In this document: positions 25,614 to 35,279 of the stretch, piece after piece
How positions within the stretch are numbered: the stretch's first letter is position 1
Layout of the letters: every line of letters begins with the position of its first letter
Translations under genes and position numbers: made by a program
Notes under the pieces: model-generated
Told to the model about the DNA's origin: nothing
The model's input: the letters and a program-made list of their open reading frames with translations, nothing else
The model's database searches: none
Assembly (NCBI GenBank): GCA_023409535.1
Contig: JAEYGZ010000046.1
Span: 275,760-339,759 of the forward strand
Direction of reading: 5' to 3'
Length of the DNA: 64,000 bases
DNA from: Bacillota bacterium
GTDB lineage: Bacteria > Bacillota > Clostridia > Lachnospirales > Lachnospiraceae

Positions 25614-26003
25614 ATGATAGGATCTAACGCCTTTAATTACATCAATGTATTGGACAAAGCTGCAGATGCGAGTTGGGTTCGTAACGAAGTAATTTCCAAT
25701 AATATAGCCAATGTTAATACTCCCGGATATAAGAGAAAAGATGTGCAGTTCGAGAGTTATCTGATGTCGGCACTGCGCGGTGACAATTCTCTGGATCACC
25801 GGGTTGCTAATCTAAGATTAGATTCTTTGGATGCCACTATTTATACGGATAACGCATCCCTCAGCTACCGTCTTGACGGAAACAATGTGGATATTGACAC
25901 AGAATCGGCCACTTTGGCGGAGAATCAAACCCGCTATTATGCATTGCTTGATTCTATGACACAGGAGTTCAGCCGTATCAAAACCGTACTTACCCTAAGA
26001 TAA
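25614..26003 (+). CDS. flgB: Flagellar basal-body rod protein FlgB
   Basis: FlgB builds the proximal rod. The 129-residue protein contains the rod/hook signature NNIANVNTPGYKRKDVQFE near residue 25 and a C-terminal stretch NVDIDTESATLAENQTRYYAL, both typical. AAAGGAG at 25600-25606 supports the ATG at 25614 instead of an ATG at 25596 that overlaps the ribosome-binding site. It opens a run of flagellar genes that continues for about 35 kb on the same strand. Confidence 0.94.
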   Translation: MIGSNAFNYINVLDKAADASWVRNEVISNNIANVNTPGYKRKDVQFESYLMSALRGDNSLDHRVANLRLDSLDATIYTDNASLSYRLDGNNVDIDTESATLAENQTRYYALLDSMTQEFSRIKTVLTLR

Positions 26004-26028
26004 TAAGCGATTGCAAAGGAGATTGCAT

Positions 26029-26466
26029 ATGTCATATATGAATGCGATGAACATCAGTGCCAGCGGTATGACCGCGCAAAGACTGAGAATGGATATTATC
26101 TCACAAAATATCGCGAATGTGAATACAACCCGCGATGAGAACGGTAACGTATTCCGGCGCCAAAGCCTTGTGTTTGCCGAGAAGGATGTATCTGCCTTTG
26201 GTGATATTCTTATGCAGACAGCCGGTACGGTAGCCAGCGGTGTTAAAGTGACACAGATTATTGAGGATACCAAGAATCCCCTGCGAAGAGTTTATGATCC
26301 TTCCCATCCGGATGCGGACGAGGACGGCTATGTGACCTACCCGAATGTAAACGTTGTACAGGAGATGACGGATATGATTGATGCAACCCGTTCTTATGAA
26401 GCCAATGTCACGGCGTTTAATGCTTCTAAGAATATGGCGCTCAAAGGGCTTGAGGTAGGAAAATAA
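26029..26466 (+). CDS. flgC: Flagellar basal-body rod protein FlgC
   Basis: FlgC is a proximal rod subunit. The 145-residue protein begins MSYMNAMNISASGMTAQRLRMDIISQNIANVNTT (signature region) and ends with VQEMTDMIDATRSYEANVTAFNASK, the classic FlgC C-terminus. AAAGGAG supports the ATG at 26029; the TTG codons further upstream lie in or next to that site. It follows flgB by 25 bases. Confidence 0.95.
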   Translation: MSYMNAMNISASGMTAQRLRMDIISQNIANVNTTRDENGNVFRRQSLVFAEKDVSAFGDILMQTAGTVASGVKVTQIIEDTKNPLRRVYDPSHPDADEDGYVTYPNVNVVQEMTDMIDATRSYEANVTAFNASKNMALKGLEVGK

Positions 26467-26491
26467 TAACACACTGTTTTGGAGGTAAGCT

Positions 26492-26803
26492 ATGAACATA
26501 ACATCAGTCGGCAATTTAGCGGATTTAAGCAGTTACGGCGTGAATTCTGCCAGTACTGCCCAGGAAAATAGAAATGCCACCTTTGAAAGCATGTTTCAGG
26601 CAGCTGTCAACATGATAAAACAAACCAATGATTATACCAATGCGGCGGAAGATGCGGAAACTGCTTATGCGCTTGGACTTACGGATAATACTCATGAATT
26701 GCAGGTAGCACAGCAGAAGGCAAATCTCTCCCTGCAGTATACGGTAGCTGTACGTAATGCAGTTATGGATGCTTATAAAGAGATTATGAATCTGCAATTC
26801 TAA
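26492..26803 (+). CDS. fliE: Flagellar hook-basal body complex protein FliE
   Basis: FliE is the small adaptor between the MS ring and the rod. The 103-residue length, the alanine-rich helical centre and the ending LSLQYTVAVRNAVMDAYKEIMNLQ (only partly quoted) are typical: LQYTVAVRNAVMDAYKEI. GGAGGTAA precedes the ATG. It stands between flgC and fliF in the conserved order. Confidence 0.93.
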   Translation: MNITSVGNLADLSSYGVNSASTAQENRNATFESMFQAAVNMIKQTNDYTNAAEDAETAYALGLTDNTHELQVAQQKANLSLQYTVAVRNAVMDAYKEIMNLQF

Positions 26804-26837
26804 CGTTGTGGGTAAATATAACTAAGGAGCTAAGGTA

Positions 26838-28433
26838 ATGGCTGATAGATTGAAACAACTACCGAAACAATTACTTGATCTTTGGAAGAAGTATTCCTCA
26901 AAACAGAAGACAATCATCATCAGTGTTTTTTGTGTTGTTGTGTTAGCGTTTGCACTTTTGATAATTCTGATGCAGAAGGTTGAGTATGAGGTATTGACAA
27001 TAGCAGAAACAACAAAAGAAGCCAGTGAAGTCATCGATCTTCTTAAGGCTGAGGATATTTCTTATAAACTCGGAGATGATAAGCTGACTGTATCCGTAGA
27101 TACAAAAAATTATTCTGATGCTATCTTGCTCTTAGCCAGCAATGATATGCCTTCCACCGGTTTGTCCGTTGATGAACTTCTGAATAATAGTCTTAGTACC
27201 ACAAATAGCGACAGGACTCTGAAACTAAATCTCTTTTTACAAAATCAACTGCGTAATTACATAAGGACGATGGAAGGTGTTGATGATGCCCAGGTATACT
27301 ACATCCCGGCAGAAAGCACGACCTCCATTCTGAAGGAAGCCGATGATACCAGCGCCAGTGTGCTGCTTACGGTAAATGAAGACTTTCAGATACAGTCGGC
27401 ACAGACCATTGCAGAAGTCGTAGCTTCCGTAATCGGCAATAAATCCCCCGAGACGGTGAAGGTAGCCGATCAGGAGGGTAATCTCCTGTATGGCGGTGAG
27501 AAGGATCTGTATTCCGGCAGTGCAAGTTCCAATGAAGATTTTAAGGAGAGGCTTCGCAATACCTTTATCAATAACCTCTATATGGGGCTGATCAAAAGCG
27601 GTTACGATGATGCGGAGATCATGCCCAACCTTATCTTTAATATGGACAAGGTAACCCAGCTTTATACGGAATACCTGCCTGCGGAAGGCCAGGATCAGGG
27701 CTTGTACAAACACAGCTATTCCTATACGGCGGAGAATGTGAATTCCTCCGGCGGCGGAATTCCCGGTACGAGCAGCAATGACGAAACCGGCTACCAGTTA
27801 CAGGATACAGCTTCCAACAACAGTAATGTGAAGACGGAAGAAAATGATTATCTGCCCAATGAGAGGGTTACCAATACGGAATACGAAATCGGTGCCATTA
27901 AGCCGGAGGAATCCTCCGTCAGCATCGTACTGCGCAAGGTGGCAAATTATAAGGAAGAGGAATTGCAGCTTCAGGGGCTGCTGGATGGTACAACCTTTGA
28001 AGAGTATGCACTTTCAAATGCAGCAAGCAGAACAGTTGCAGTGGATCCTTCCGTAGTCACCATGGTTTCCCTGGCGACAGGAATTACAGAAGACAAGATT
28101 TCAATCACAGCCATTGAGCAGCCGGTATTTATTCCGAAAGCAACCTCCACAAGAAGCTGGACCGATTATCTGCAGATTATTCTGGCAGTTCTGATCGTAG
28201 GCCTTCTGGTGTTTGTGGTATTTAAGGGAATCAGACCGGTTGAAGTGACAGAGCTTGAACCTGAATTATCCGTAGAACAGCTGCTTGCGACAACGAAGGA
28301 GAACCAGTCGATTGAGGATATTGAATTCAATGAAGTATCCGAGGTACGTAAGATGATAGAGAAATTTGTAGACGAGAAACCGGAAGCGGTTGCACAGCTC
28401 TTGCGTAACTGGCTGAATGAAGAATGGGAATAG
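26838..28433 (+). CDS. fliF: Flagellar MS-ring protein FliF
   Basis: FliF forms the membrane-embedded MS ring on which the flagellum is built. The 531-residue protein has one membrane segment near 28-48 (IIISVFCVVVLAFALLIIL), ring-building domains with NRTL-like and QNQLRNYIRTMEGVDDAQV segments, a variable low-complexity region, a second membrane segment near 440-460 (LQIILAVLIVGLLVFVVF), and a cytoplasmic tail ending FVDEKPEAVAQLLRNWLNEE, the FliG-binding tail. GGAGCTAAGG precedes the ATG. Confidence 0.95.
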   Translation: MADRLKQLPKQLLDLWKKYSSKQKTIIISVFCVVVLAFALLIILMQKVEYEVLTIAETTKEASEVIDLLKAEDISYKLGDDKLTVSVDTKNYSDAILLLASNDMPSTGLSVDELLNNSLSTTNSDRTLKLNLFLQNQLRNYIRTMEGVDDAQVYYIPAESTTSILKEADDTSASVLLTVNEDFQIQSAQTIAEVVASVIGNKSPETVKVADQEGNLLYGGEKDLYSGSASSNEDFKERLRNTFINNLYMGLIKSGYDDAEIMPNLIFNMDKVTQLYTEYLPAEGQDQGLYKHSYSYTAENVNSSGGGIPGTSSNDETGYQLQDTASNNSNVKTEENDYLPNERVTNTEYEIGAIKPEESSVSIVLRKVANYKEEELQLQGLLDGTTFEEYALSNAASRTVAVDPSVVTMVSLATGITEDKISITAIEQPVFIPKATSTRSWTDYLQIILAVLIVGLLVFVVFKGIRPVEVTELEPELSVEQLLATTKENQSIEDIEFNEVSEVRKMIEKFVDEKPEAVAQLLRNWLNEEWE

Positions 28434-28457
28434 AAAGTTCTCTCAGGAGGGAAAATC

Positions 28458-29468
28458 ATGGTAAAAAGTAGCGATATCTCAGGTGTGCAAAAAGCGGCGA
28501 TCCTTCTGATTACGCTGGGACCGGAACGCTCTGCAAGCATTTTTAAGCACCTGAAGGAAGAAGAGATCGAGTCTATGACACTGGAGATTGCCAATACCCG
28601 AAGCATTTCTCCGGCCACGAAGGATCAGGTCATGGATGAATTCTATGAGATCTGCCTGGCACAACAGTATATCGCTGAGGGCGGTATCTCCTACGCGAAG
28701 GAGTTATTGGAGAAGGCCCTGGGTGTGGAAAAGGCAAGGGATGTGATCGGCAAGCTGACGGCATCCTTGCAGGTAAGGCCCTTTGAATTTGTCAGAAAAA
28801 CAGATGCTTCCCAGTTGTTAAACTTCATACAGGATGAGCATCCTCAGACGATTGCATTGATTCTTTCCTATCTGTCACCGCAGCAATCTTCCACAATTAT
28901 CTCCTCCCTTGCACCGGATAAGCAGGCCGATGTAGCAAAGCGTATTGCGCAGATGGATCGTACTTCACCGGATGTCATTAAGGAAGTGGAACGGGTATTG
29001 GAGAGAAAACTTGCATCCCTGGTAAATCAGGATTACACCATTGTCGGCGGTGTGGATTCTATCGTAGAGATTTTAAATACTGTAGACCGCGGTACGGAAA
29101 AGCATATCATGGAAACTCTGGAGATTGAAGAGCCGGAGCTTGCTGATGAAATCAGACGTAAGATGTTCGTATTCGAGGATATCTTAAGTCTCGATGATAA
29201 ATCCATTCAACGAGTACTTCGTGAAGTTGATAATAATGAGCTTGCAGTTGCGCTTAAGGGCTCTAATGAAGAAGTGCAGAATGTTATCTTTAATAACCTG
29301 TCAAAACGACTTGCATCTATGATTCGTGAAGATATGGATTATATGGGTCCTGTTCGTTTGAAGGATGTTGAAGAAGCGCAGCAGAAGATTGTTAATATTA
29401 TCAGAAAACTGGAGGATTCCTCTGAAATTATTATTTCCAGAGGCGGAGGTGACGAGATAATTGTCTAA
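28458..29468 (+). CDS. fliG: Flagellar motor switch protein FliG
   Basis: FliG is the rotor part that meets the stator and sets rotation direction. The 336-residue protein opens with GVQKAAILLITLGPERSA, has the EHPQTIALILSYL motif in the middle domain, and ends with the charged C-terminal domain (FVFEDILSLDDKSIQRVLREVD) that contacts MotA. GGAGGG precedes the ATG. Its stop codon overlaps the fliH start. Confidence 0.96.
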   Translation: MVKSSDISGVQKAAILLITLGPERSASIFKHLKEEEIESMTLEIANTRSISPATKDQVMDEFYEICLAQQYIAEGGISYAKELLEKALGVEKARDVIGKLTASLQVRPFEFVRKTDASQLLNFIQDEHPQTIALILSYLSPQQSSTIISSLAPDKQADVAKRIAQMDRTSPDVIKEVERVLERKLASLVNQDYTIVGGVDSIVEILNTVDRGTEKHIMETLEIEEPELADEIRRKMFVFEDILSLDDKSIQRVLREVDNNELAVALKGSNEEVQNVIFNNLSKRLASMIREDMDYMGPVRLKDVEEAQQKIVNIIRKLEDSSEIIISRGGGDEIIV

Positions 29469-30252
29469 TGTAATTAAAGCTTATACCGTCCGATATGGCG
29501 AAGAGGGGAAGAAAACCATAGATACCCACCTTCGGACTGATTTTTTTCAAAATGTATTGCCGAAAAAAGCTGATTACAAAGAGGTCAAACCCTCCGGCTT
29601 TGGAGGTCAATTCGTGGAAGGCCTTAAGGCTGTCGTGGTGGATGAGATTCCCGATACAAAGGAGCAGGATGAGAAAGCGGAAAAGCTTCTGGAGGATGCA
29701 AAAAAGGAAGCAGCGGCTATCTTGGAAGCAGCCAGGAAAGAAGTGGAGCAATTAAAGAAGGAAGCCTATGCCGCTGCTCAAAAAAAAGGTTATGATGACG
29801 GAATGCTCCAAACAAAGAAGGAACAGCTGAAATTACGCACAGAATATGAAGAGCAGGCCCATAAGCTTCGTCTGGAATACGATAAAATGTGGCAGGAGCT
29901 TGAGCCTCAGATGGCGAATCTCATTGCGGCTCTTGTAGAAAAGCTTACCGGTATTATGGTGCAGGATAAGAAGGAGGTTATTCTTTATCTTATCGATAAA
30001 GTCCTTAAGAGGCCTGATGCCGGCGATGAAATCAATATCCGGGTCTCCAGAGAGGATTACGAATATGTCGGCGCCCATAAAGAGCATTTGTTGGAGGTCA
30101 TGGGCAGAGAACTTCCTTTATATATTCTGGAGGATACCACCCTTAATAAGAATGAGTGCATGATAGAAGCAGGGCAGAAGGTTATTAACTGCGGCCTGGA
30201 TATCCAGTTAAGCAATCTGGTGACGGATATTAAATTGATTTCCAATATTTAG
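29461..30252 (+). CDS. fliH: Flagellar export ATPase regulator FliH
   Basis: FliH is the cytoplasmic stator that holds and restrains the FliI ATPase. The 263-residue product begins MSNVIKAYTVRYGEE, has a long charged coiled-coil rich in Ala/Glu/Lys at about 60-130, and a conserved C-terminal part resembling V-ATPase subunit E (LIAALVEKLTGIMVQDKKEV). The start is TTG at 29461, inside the end of fliG, with GGAGGTG ten bases upstream, which indicates translational coupling. Confidence 0.85.
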   Translation: MSNVIKAYTVRYGEEGKKTIDTHLRTDFFQNVLPKKADYKEVKPSGFGGQFVEGLKAVVVDEIPDTKEQDEKAEKLLEDAKKEAAAILEAARKEVEQLKKEAYAAAQKKGYDDGMLQTKKEQLKLRTEYEEQAHKLRLEYDKMWQELEPQMANLIAALVEKLTGIMVQDKKEVILYLIDKVLKRPDAGDEINIRVSREDYEYVGAHKEHLLEVMGRELPLYILEDTTLNKNECMIEAGQKVINCGLDIQLSNLVTDIKLISNI

Positions 30253-30294
30253 TTTTTTGAGAAAAATGTCGATATACCTAGAAAGCAGGTTATA

Positions 30295-31608
30295 ATGATA
30301 GCAATTGATTTCGATAAATACAGGCAGCTGCTTGACAGGTCCTATGAGCAGGAAATCGGGCGGGTGGTGAAAATGGTTGGTCTGACCATAGAAGCCTCCG
30401 GACCGAATGCGAATTTGAATGATGTCTGCTACATAACAAGGGAAGGTCAGAAAGCGAAAAAAGCGGCGGAAGTTGTGGGTTTTCGTGAGAGCAGGATTTT
30501 GCTGATGCCCTATGATGACATGACGGGGATTGGAATCGGCAGTTTGGTTGAGAATTCCGGGACGAATTTTCAAGTCCCTGTTGGAGAAGGCTTGCTTGGT
30601 AAAACCCTGGACGGTCTGGGAAATCCTTTGGATGAGTCTGAATTCAAATGCAGGACTTATTATCCTGTAGAGGCTCCTCCGCCGGATCCTTTAAAAAGAA
30701 AGATCATAGATGAAGTATTGCCCCTTGGAGTGAAAGCGGTGGATGGTATGCTTACCATTGGAAAGGGACAGAGAATAGGAATTTTTGCCGGCAGCGGTGT
30801 TGGTAAAAGTACCTTACTTGGTATGTTTGCAAGAAATACCAAGGCAGATGTGAATGTAATTGCTTTAATCGGAGAGCGTGGCAGAGAGGTCCGTGAATTC
30901 ATTGAACGTGACCTTGGAGAAGAAGGCTTAAAGCGCTCCGTTGTTGTCGTTGCCACCTCGGACAAACCTGCTTTGATCCGTAAGAAGGCAGCACAGACGG
31001 CAACCGCAATCGCAGAATATTTTCGTGACCAGGGTAAGGATGTTCTGTTAATGATGGACTCCCTAACCCGTTTTTCTATGGCACAAAGGGAAATCGGACT
31101 CGCTTCCGGAGAACCGCCTGTGTCAAGGGGGTATCCCCCCAGCGTTTATTCGGAGATGCCAAAGCTCTTAGAGCGGGCCGGTAATTCCGAGCAAGGCTCC
31201 ATAACAGGCCTCTATACCGTATTGGTAGACGGTGACGATTTTAACGAGCCCATCACCGATGCGGCCAGAAGTATTCTGGACGGACATATTATGCTATCCA
31301 GAAAGCTGGTACATAAAAATCATTATCCTGCAATTGATATTTTACAAAGTATTTCTCGCTGTATGAGTTCTATCGTTAACAGTGAGCATAAATCGTCTGC
31401 CGGAAAACTAAAAAATGTACTGGCTACTTACCGTGACGCAGAGGATTTGATCAATATCGGAGCTTATAAGAACGGTTCCAACCCGGATATTGATTATGCC
31501 ATAGCGAAAATCAAAGTGGTGAACGACTTCCTGCAGCAGGGGGTTGATATTAAGGTAGAATATGAGGAAGAAATCAGAATGTTAATGGAGACTTTTGAAG
31601 AGCAATGA
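30295..31608 (+). CDS. fliI: Flagellum-specific ATPase FliI
   Basis: FliI powers and orders type III protein export. The 437-residue protein has Walker A GIFAGSGVGKSTLLG near 162-176, the type III ATPase signature GLASGEPPVSRGYPPSVYSEMP (partly: EPPVSRGYPPSVYSEMP), and VLLMMDSLTRFS as Walker B. The N-terminal RSYEQEIGRVVKMVGL barrel matches the family. Its stop overlaps the fliJ start by four bases. Confidence 0.96.
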   Translation: MIAIDFDKYRQLLDRSYEQEIGRVVKMVGLTIEASGPNANLNDVCYITREGQKAKKAAEVVGFRESRILLMPYDDMTGIGIGSLVENSGTNFQVPVGEGLLGKTLDGLGNPLDESEFKCRTYYPVEAPPPDPLKRKIIDEVLPLGVKAVDGMLTIGKGQRIGIFAGSGVGKSTLLGMFARNTKADVNVIALIGERGREVREFIERDLGEEGLKRSVVVVATSDKPALIRKKAAQTATAIAEYFRDQGKDVLLMMDSLTRFSMAQREIGLASGEPPVSRGYPPSVYSEMPKLLERAGNSEQGSITGLYTVLVDGDDFNEPITDAARSILDGHIMLSRKLVHKNHYPAIDILQSISRCMSSIVNSEHKSSAGKLKNVLATYRDAEDLINIGAYKNGSNPDIDYAIAKIKVVNDFLQQGVDIKVEYEEEIRMLMETFEEQ

Positions 31609-32066
31609 AAAAATTCACCTACCCTATGGAAAATCTGTTTCAGATCAAGCTGAAGCTCGAGGATCAGGCAAAGATTGCTTATGGTGTGGCAAGACTGCGT
31701 CTTACAAAGGAAGAGGAAAAGCTGGAGCAGCTGAAGGCTCGAAAAGAATCCTATGAGGAGGAGCTTCGCAGTCTGCGTATGGCAAGACTTGACATTACAA
31801 AAATCAGAATGTGTGAACAGGCAATTGAGGTAATGAAGCTGACCGTCAAGCAGCAGGTGACTATAGTGAAAAACGCCGCACACAGGCTGGAGATAGCAAG
31901 AATCCGGTTGAATGACGCAATGATAGAAAGAAAAACCCAGGAACGGCTGAAGGAGAAAGCATTTGAGGAGTATAAGCTGGAATTCGAAGCCGAAGAACGT
32001 AAGGAAACAGATGAGCTTAACAGCTACCACTACAGCATTCCTGCGTTCGATAAGGAGGACGAATAA
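31605..32066 (+). CDS. fliJ: Flagellar export chaperone FliJ
   Basis: FliJ is a small coiled-coil protein that fits in the FliI ring. The 153-residue protein starts FTYPMENLFQIKLKLEDQAK and is almost wholly charged alpha helix, with QERLKEKAFEEYKLEFEAEE near the end. Overlap of four bases with fliI and one base with the next gene points to coupled translation. Sequence conservation in FliJ is low, so position supports the call. Confidence 0.85.
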   Translation: MKKFTYPMENLFQIKLKLEDQAKIAYGVARLRLTKEEEKLEQLKARKESYEEELRSLRMARLDITKIRMCEQAIEVMKLTVKQQVTIVKNAAHRLEIARIRLNDAMIERKTQERLKEKAFEEYKLEFEAEERKETDELNSYHYSIPAFDKEDE

Positions 32067-32830
32067 TGGCGAAGAGGGATAAAGCCGCAGATACTGCGAA
32101 AAAAGAGGGCAGCAAGGTCCTGACGATACTGATTGCGCTTTTGATTGTTATTATATGGCTTGCTATTTTTGGATTACTGATAAAGCTGGATGTGGGAGGC
32201 TTTGGATCAGGAGTTCTAAGACCGATTCTTAAGGATGTACCGTTGATCAGCAGAATACTTCCTGAGGTACCGGATGTTCAGGTTGCAGAAGAAAATAATT
32301 ATGATTATAAATCTTTAACGGAAGCTGTGGCGAAAATAAAGCAGCTGGAGCGGACCATCGAGGATATGCAGAAAATAAGTACGGACGACAGTACGGACGT
32401 TGCTGAGCTGCAGGCGGAAATTGCCCGCCTGAAGGTATTTGAGGAGAATCAGCAGGCCTTTGAAGACAGGGTCAAGGAATTCGATAAAAATGTGGTATTT
32501 AACGAAAGCGCACCGAGCATTGAGGAATATAAGGCATATTATGAGCAAATTAATCCTACCAATGCGGAAGAGATTTATCGTCAGGTGATTGAACAGCTGC
32601 AGTATTCCGATGCCATTCTTGAAAAAGCGGAAATCTACAGGAGAATGGAGCCTGCAGCAGCAGCGCAGATTTTAGAAACCATGACAGCCGATGTGGGATC
32701 TGTTGCAGAGATCCTGCTTAGCATGAAGCCCACCGACAGTGCCAATATTCTGGCACAGATGGATAGTGTAATTGCAGCGAAGATTACCAAGAAGATGTTG
32801 GATATGGATGCGGAGAAATTATCACAGTAA
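32066..32830 (+). CDS. MotE-like (MgtE N-domain) flagellar membrane protein
   Basis: The 254-residue protein has one N-terminal membrane segment (VLTILIALLIVIIWLAIFGLLI), a coiled coil at about 90-140 (ELQAEIARLKVFEENQQAFEDR overall), and a C-terminal helical repeat domain (YRRMEPAAAAQILETM, EILLSMKPTDSANILAQM) that resembles MgtE N-terminal domains. Proteins of this form between fliJ and fliK are common in Firmicutes and resemble the MotE chaperone of motor stators, but the role here is inferred. Confidence 0.7.
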   Translation: MAKRDKAADTAKKEGSKVLTILIALLIVIIWLAIFGLLIKLDVGGFGSGVLRPILKDVPLISRILPEVPDVQVAEENNYDYKSLTEAVAKIKQLERTIEDMQKISTDDSTDVAELQAEIARLKVFEENQQAFEDRVKEFDKNVVFNESAPSIEEYKAYYEQINPTNAEEIYRQVIEQLQYSDAILEKAEIYRRMEPAAAAQILETMTADVGSVAEILLSMKPTDSANILAQMDSVIAAKITKKMLDMDAEKLSQ

Positions 32831-32837
32831 ACAGCGG

Positions 32838-32867
32838 TTACAGTCAGGAATTACTTCCTGTTTGTAA
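32838..32867 (+). other. Intercistronic hairpin before fliK
   Basis: TTACA (32838-32842) pairs with TGTAA (32863-32867), and CAGGAA (32845-32850) with TTCCTG (32855-32860), around a TTAC loop. No T-run follows. Confidence 0.55.
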
Positions 32868-32925
32868 TAAATGTAATGCGTAAAACATGCATTATACAAA
32901 ATACGAAAGAAAGGAGGAACGACCT

Positions 32926-34425
32926 ATGATGACGCAAAGTGTTAGAACTCGGACAGAAGGCCTGTTTGATAACTCAGCGGTGAGTGGCAGTCCGAAAGGC
33001 AGGAATACTGGCAGCAGCTTTGAACAGATAATAGGTAAAAGTGACGGGGGAAACTTAACGGATACGATGGTGCAATCCCGGAGCCGGATAAAGCAGACCA
33101 GGGACCTGGAAGTGAAGAAGAATCAGAAATCAGAAGGGGAACAGCCCGCAAAGCCGGACAGGATATCAGATTCCGATGCGGCAAGGAAGGCAGGGCAGTC
33201 AACAAGGACAGAACAGCCTGCGGCAGTAAGAGAACCTGCAAAGGCGGAACAACCGGACATAAACAGCGAAGAGAAACCTGATCGTGACAGTGAAGCAATG
33301 GCGCAGATTGCAGGAATCCTTCAAGCAGTGACGGATGCGGTTAAGAAGGTGCTAAATCTCTCTGAGGAAGAATTGAATCAACTTTTAGCAGAGCAGGGAT
33401 TAACCAGGGAAGATTTGCTGAGTGGGCAGAATTTGCAGCAGCTTATATTGGCTGGCAGCGGACAGACAAGTATTATGGCGGCGCTTACGGATGAAACCCT
33501 GGCGCAACAGATGAACGAATTGCTGGGGACCCTGGAGGACATTAAGGCAGATGCAGGACTGGAGCTTACCCAGCAGCAGCTGGAGGATTTGCTGAAAAGT
33601 ATGAAAAGCCCGGGGGATGCCGTAACAGATCCTTCGATACCTGTTAAGGGAAGTGCAGAGGGCGATGCTGAAGCGGCAGCGGTAAATGACATGCACGGCC
33701 AGAATATTCCGGCAGCGCAAGTTGGTACCGGTAAAACCGAAGCCGGTAACCTGGAGGAAAATCAGACTGCAGGCTTTCAGGGTGCCAATCCGGAAGAAAA
33801 GTCTGCCAACGTCTCAGAAGCAAGCTTAACCGATGCTCAGGAAGAGTCGGGCAAACGGGAACAGCAGGATACGAAGGCTTCAGAGCAGTTTGAGACATTT
33901 CTGAACAACCTGACATCACATACTGCAACAGTTACACAGACAGAAGCAGGCGGAGATGTTGCTCGGATCACCGAGCTGAGGGATATTGTAAACCAGATCA
34001 TTGAAAGAATCAAGGTTTCGGTAAAGCCGGATCAGGCTTCTATGGAGCTGCAGCTTAACCCGGAGCATCTTGGCAGAGTAAATTTAACCGTTGAGTCAAA
34101 AAGCGGTGTCCTGACAGCCCATTTTGTTGTTCAGAATGAGATCAGTAAGGAAGCGATTGAGAGCCAGCTGCATGTTCTGAGGGATAACTTAAATCAGCAG
34201 GGCATAAAGGTGGAAGCAATTGAAGTTACGGTAGCTGCCAATTCCTTTGAGCAGTATGGCCAGGGACAGACAGACCAGGGTCAGGAAGCCGAAAAAAATA
34301 GCAGCCGGACTAAAATAACGCTCCAGGATGCCATGAATATGACAGAAGAAAATGGAGCATCCACAGAGGCAGAAAACAGCATTATGGATGATTACAAGGG
34401 AAGCCGGATTGACTATACGGCTTAA
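32926..34425 (+). CDS. fliK: Flagellar hook-length control protein FliK
   Basis: FliK measures hook length and triggers the export specificity switch. The 499-residue protein has a long low-complexity, Gln/Glu/Ala-rich N-terminal part and a C-terminal Flg_hook domain at about 350-450 with SMELQLNPEHLGRVNLTVE and LRDNLNQQGIKVEAIEV. GGAGG at 32913-32917 supports the ATG at 32926; the frame is open from an earlier ATG at 32887 without such a site. The order with flgD and flgE is usual. Confidence 0.92.
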   Translation: MMTQSVRTRTEGLFDNSAVSGSPKGRNTGSSFEQIIGKSDGGNLTDTMVQSRSRIKQTRDLEVKKNQKSEGEQPAKPDRISDSDAARKAGQSTRTEQPAAVREPAKAEQPDINSEEKPDRDSEAMAQIAGILQAVTDAVKKVLNLSEEELNQLLAEQGLTREDLLSGQNLQQLILAGSGQTSIMAALTDETLAQQMNELLGTLEDIKADAGLELTQQQLEDLLKSMKSPGDAVTDPSIPVKGSAEGDAEAAAVNDMHGQNIPAAQVGTGKTEAGNLEENQTAGFQGANPEEKSANVSEASLTDAQEESGKREQQDTKASEQFETFLNNLTSHTATVTQTEAGGDVARITELRDIVNQIIERIKVSVKPDQASMELQLNPEHLGRVNLTVESKSGVLTAHFVVQNEISKEAIESQLHVLRDNLNQQGIKVEAIEVTVAANSFEQYGQGQTDQGQEAEKNSSRTKITLQDAMNMTEENGASTEAENSIMDDYKGSRIDYTA

Positions 34426-34452
34426 AGAGTTTAATAAGAAAGGAGACAGGCC

Positions 34453-35256
34453 ATGAGTGATTTGGTACTTCCTATCAAAGACGGAAAAGTAGTGGATACC
34501 AATACGGCTGCAAGCAGTGAAACAACCAAAACCGCAAAGAATGAGCTGGGTAAGGATGCATTTCTGCAATTGCTCGTAACACAGATGAAGTATCAGGACC
34601 CGCTTAATCCGAATACGGACACAGAGTATATCGCACAGCTGGCAACCTTCTCGCAGTTGGAACAGCTTCAGAATTTGGGTAAAGCAGCAACCAGCTCCCA
34701 GGCGTACAGCTTAGTTGGGAAGACAGTTATTGTGAAGGCGGAAAGTGAATCGAGCGGCACTTCTTACGTAACCGGCAAAGTGGATTATGTGTTATCCCAG
34801 GGAAGTAAGATGCAGTTATCTATCAATGACAAGCTTTATTCCTTTGATCAGCTGGATACCGTACTGAGTGATGATTATGTGGATAAGCAGAACCGTCCGA
34901 ATATGGATGCAACCGAGTTAAAGTATGATGCGGATAACCCGAAGGATTTCAGCTTTACGGTTAATCTGGGTTCCGGAGATACGATTGCGGATGATGTTGC
35001 AGTAGGAATTGGTAATTATATGATTAATCCGGATTATGTGAAGCTTAACGGCAATAAGGTAACCATTGACAAAGCGGCATTCGCGGAATTCCCTAACGGA
35101 GCCTATAAGCTGACGGTAGCCTTTAACGATTCCAAATACACTACCTTGAAGGATAAGCTGACCCTGCAGGTAACCAATTCGGAAGTGACAGAGCTGCCGG
35201 AGACAGATCCCGAGGAGTCGGAAGATCCAGAGGCACCTGAGGATTCAGAGACATAA
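34453..35256 (+). CDS. flgD: Flagellar hook assembly scaffold FlgD
   Basis: FlgD caps the growing hook. The 267-residue protein has the diagnostic LGKDAFLQLLVTQMKYQDPL and EYIAQLATFSQLEQLQNL motifs at about 36-80, then beta-rich FLG/Tudor-like domains, and an unusual acidic Pro/Glu tail (PETDPEESEDPEAPEDSE). AAAGGAG precedes the ATG. Confidence 0.93.
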   Translation: MSDLVLPIKDGKVVDTNTAASSETTKTAKNELGKDAFLQLLVTQMKYQDPLNPNTDTEYIAQLATFSQLEQLQNLGKAATSSQAYSLVGKTVIVKAESESSGTSYVTGKVDYVLSQGSKMQLSINDKLYSFDQLDTVLSDDYVDKQNRPNMDATELKYDADNPKDFSFTVNLGSGDTIADDVAVGIGNYMINPDYVKLNGNKVTIDKAAFAEFPNGAYKLTVAFNDSKYTTLKDKLTLQVTNSEVTELPETDPEESEDPEAPEDSET

Positions 35257-35279
35257 TTTAAGTAAGGAAGGTGATCGTT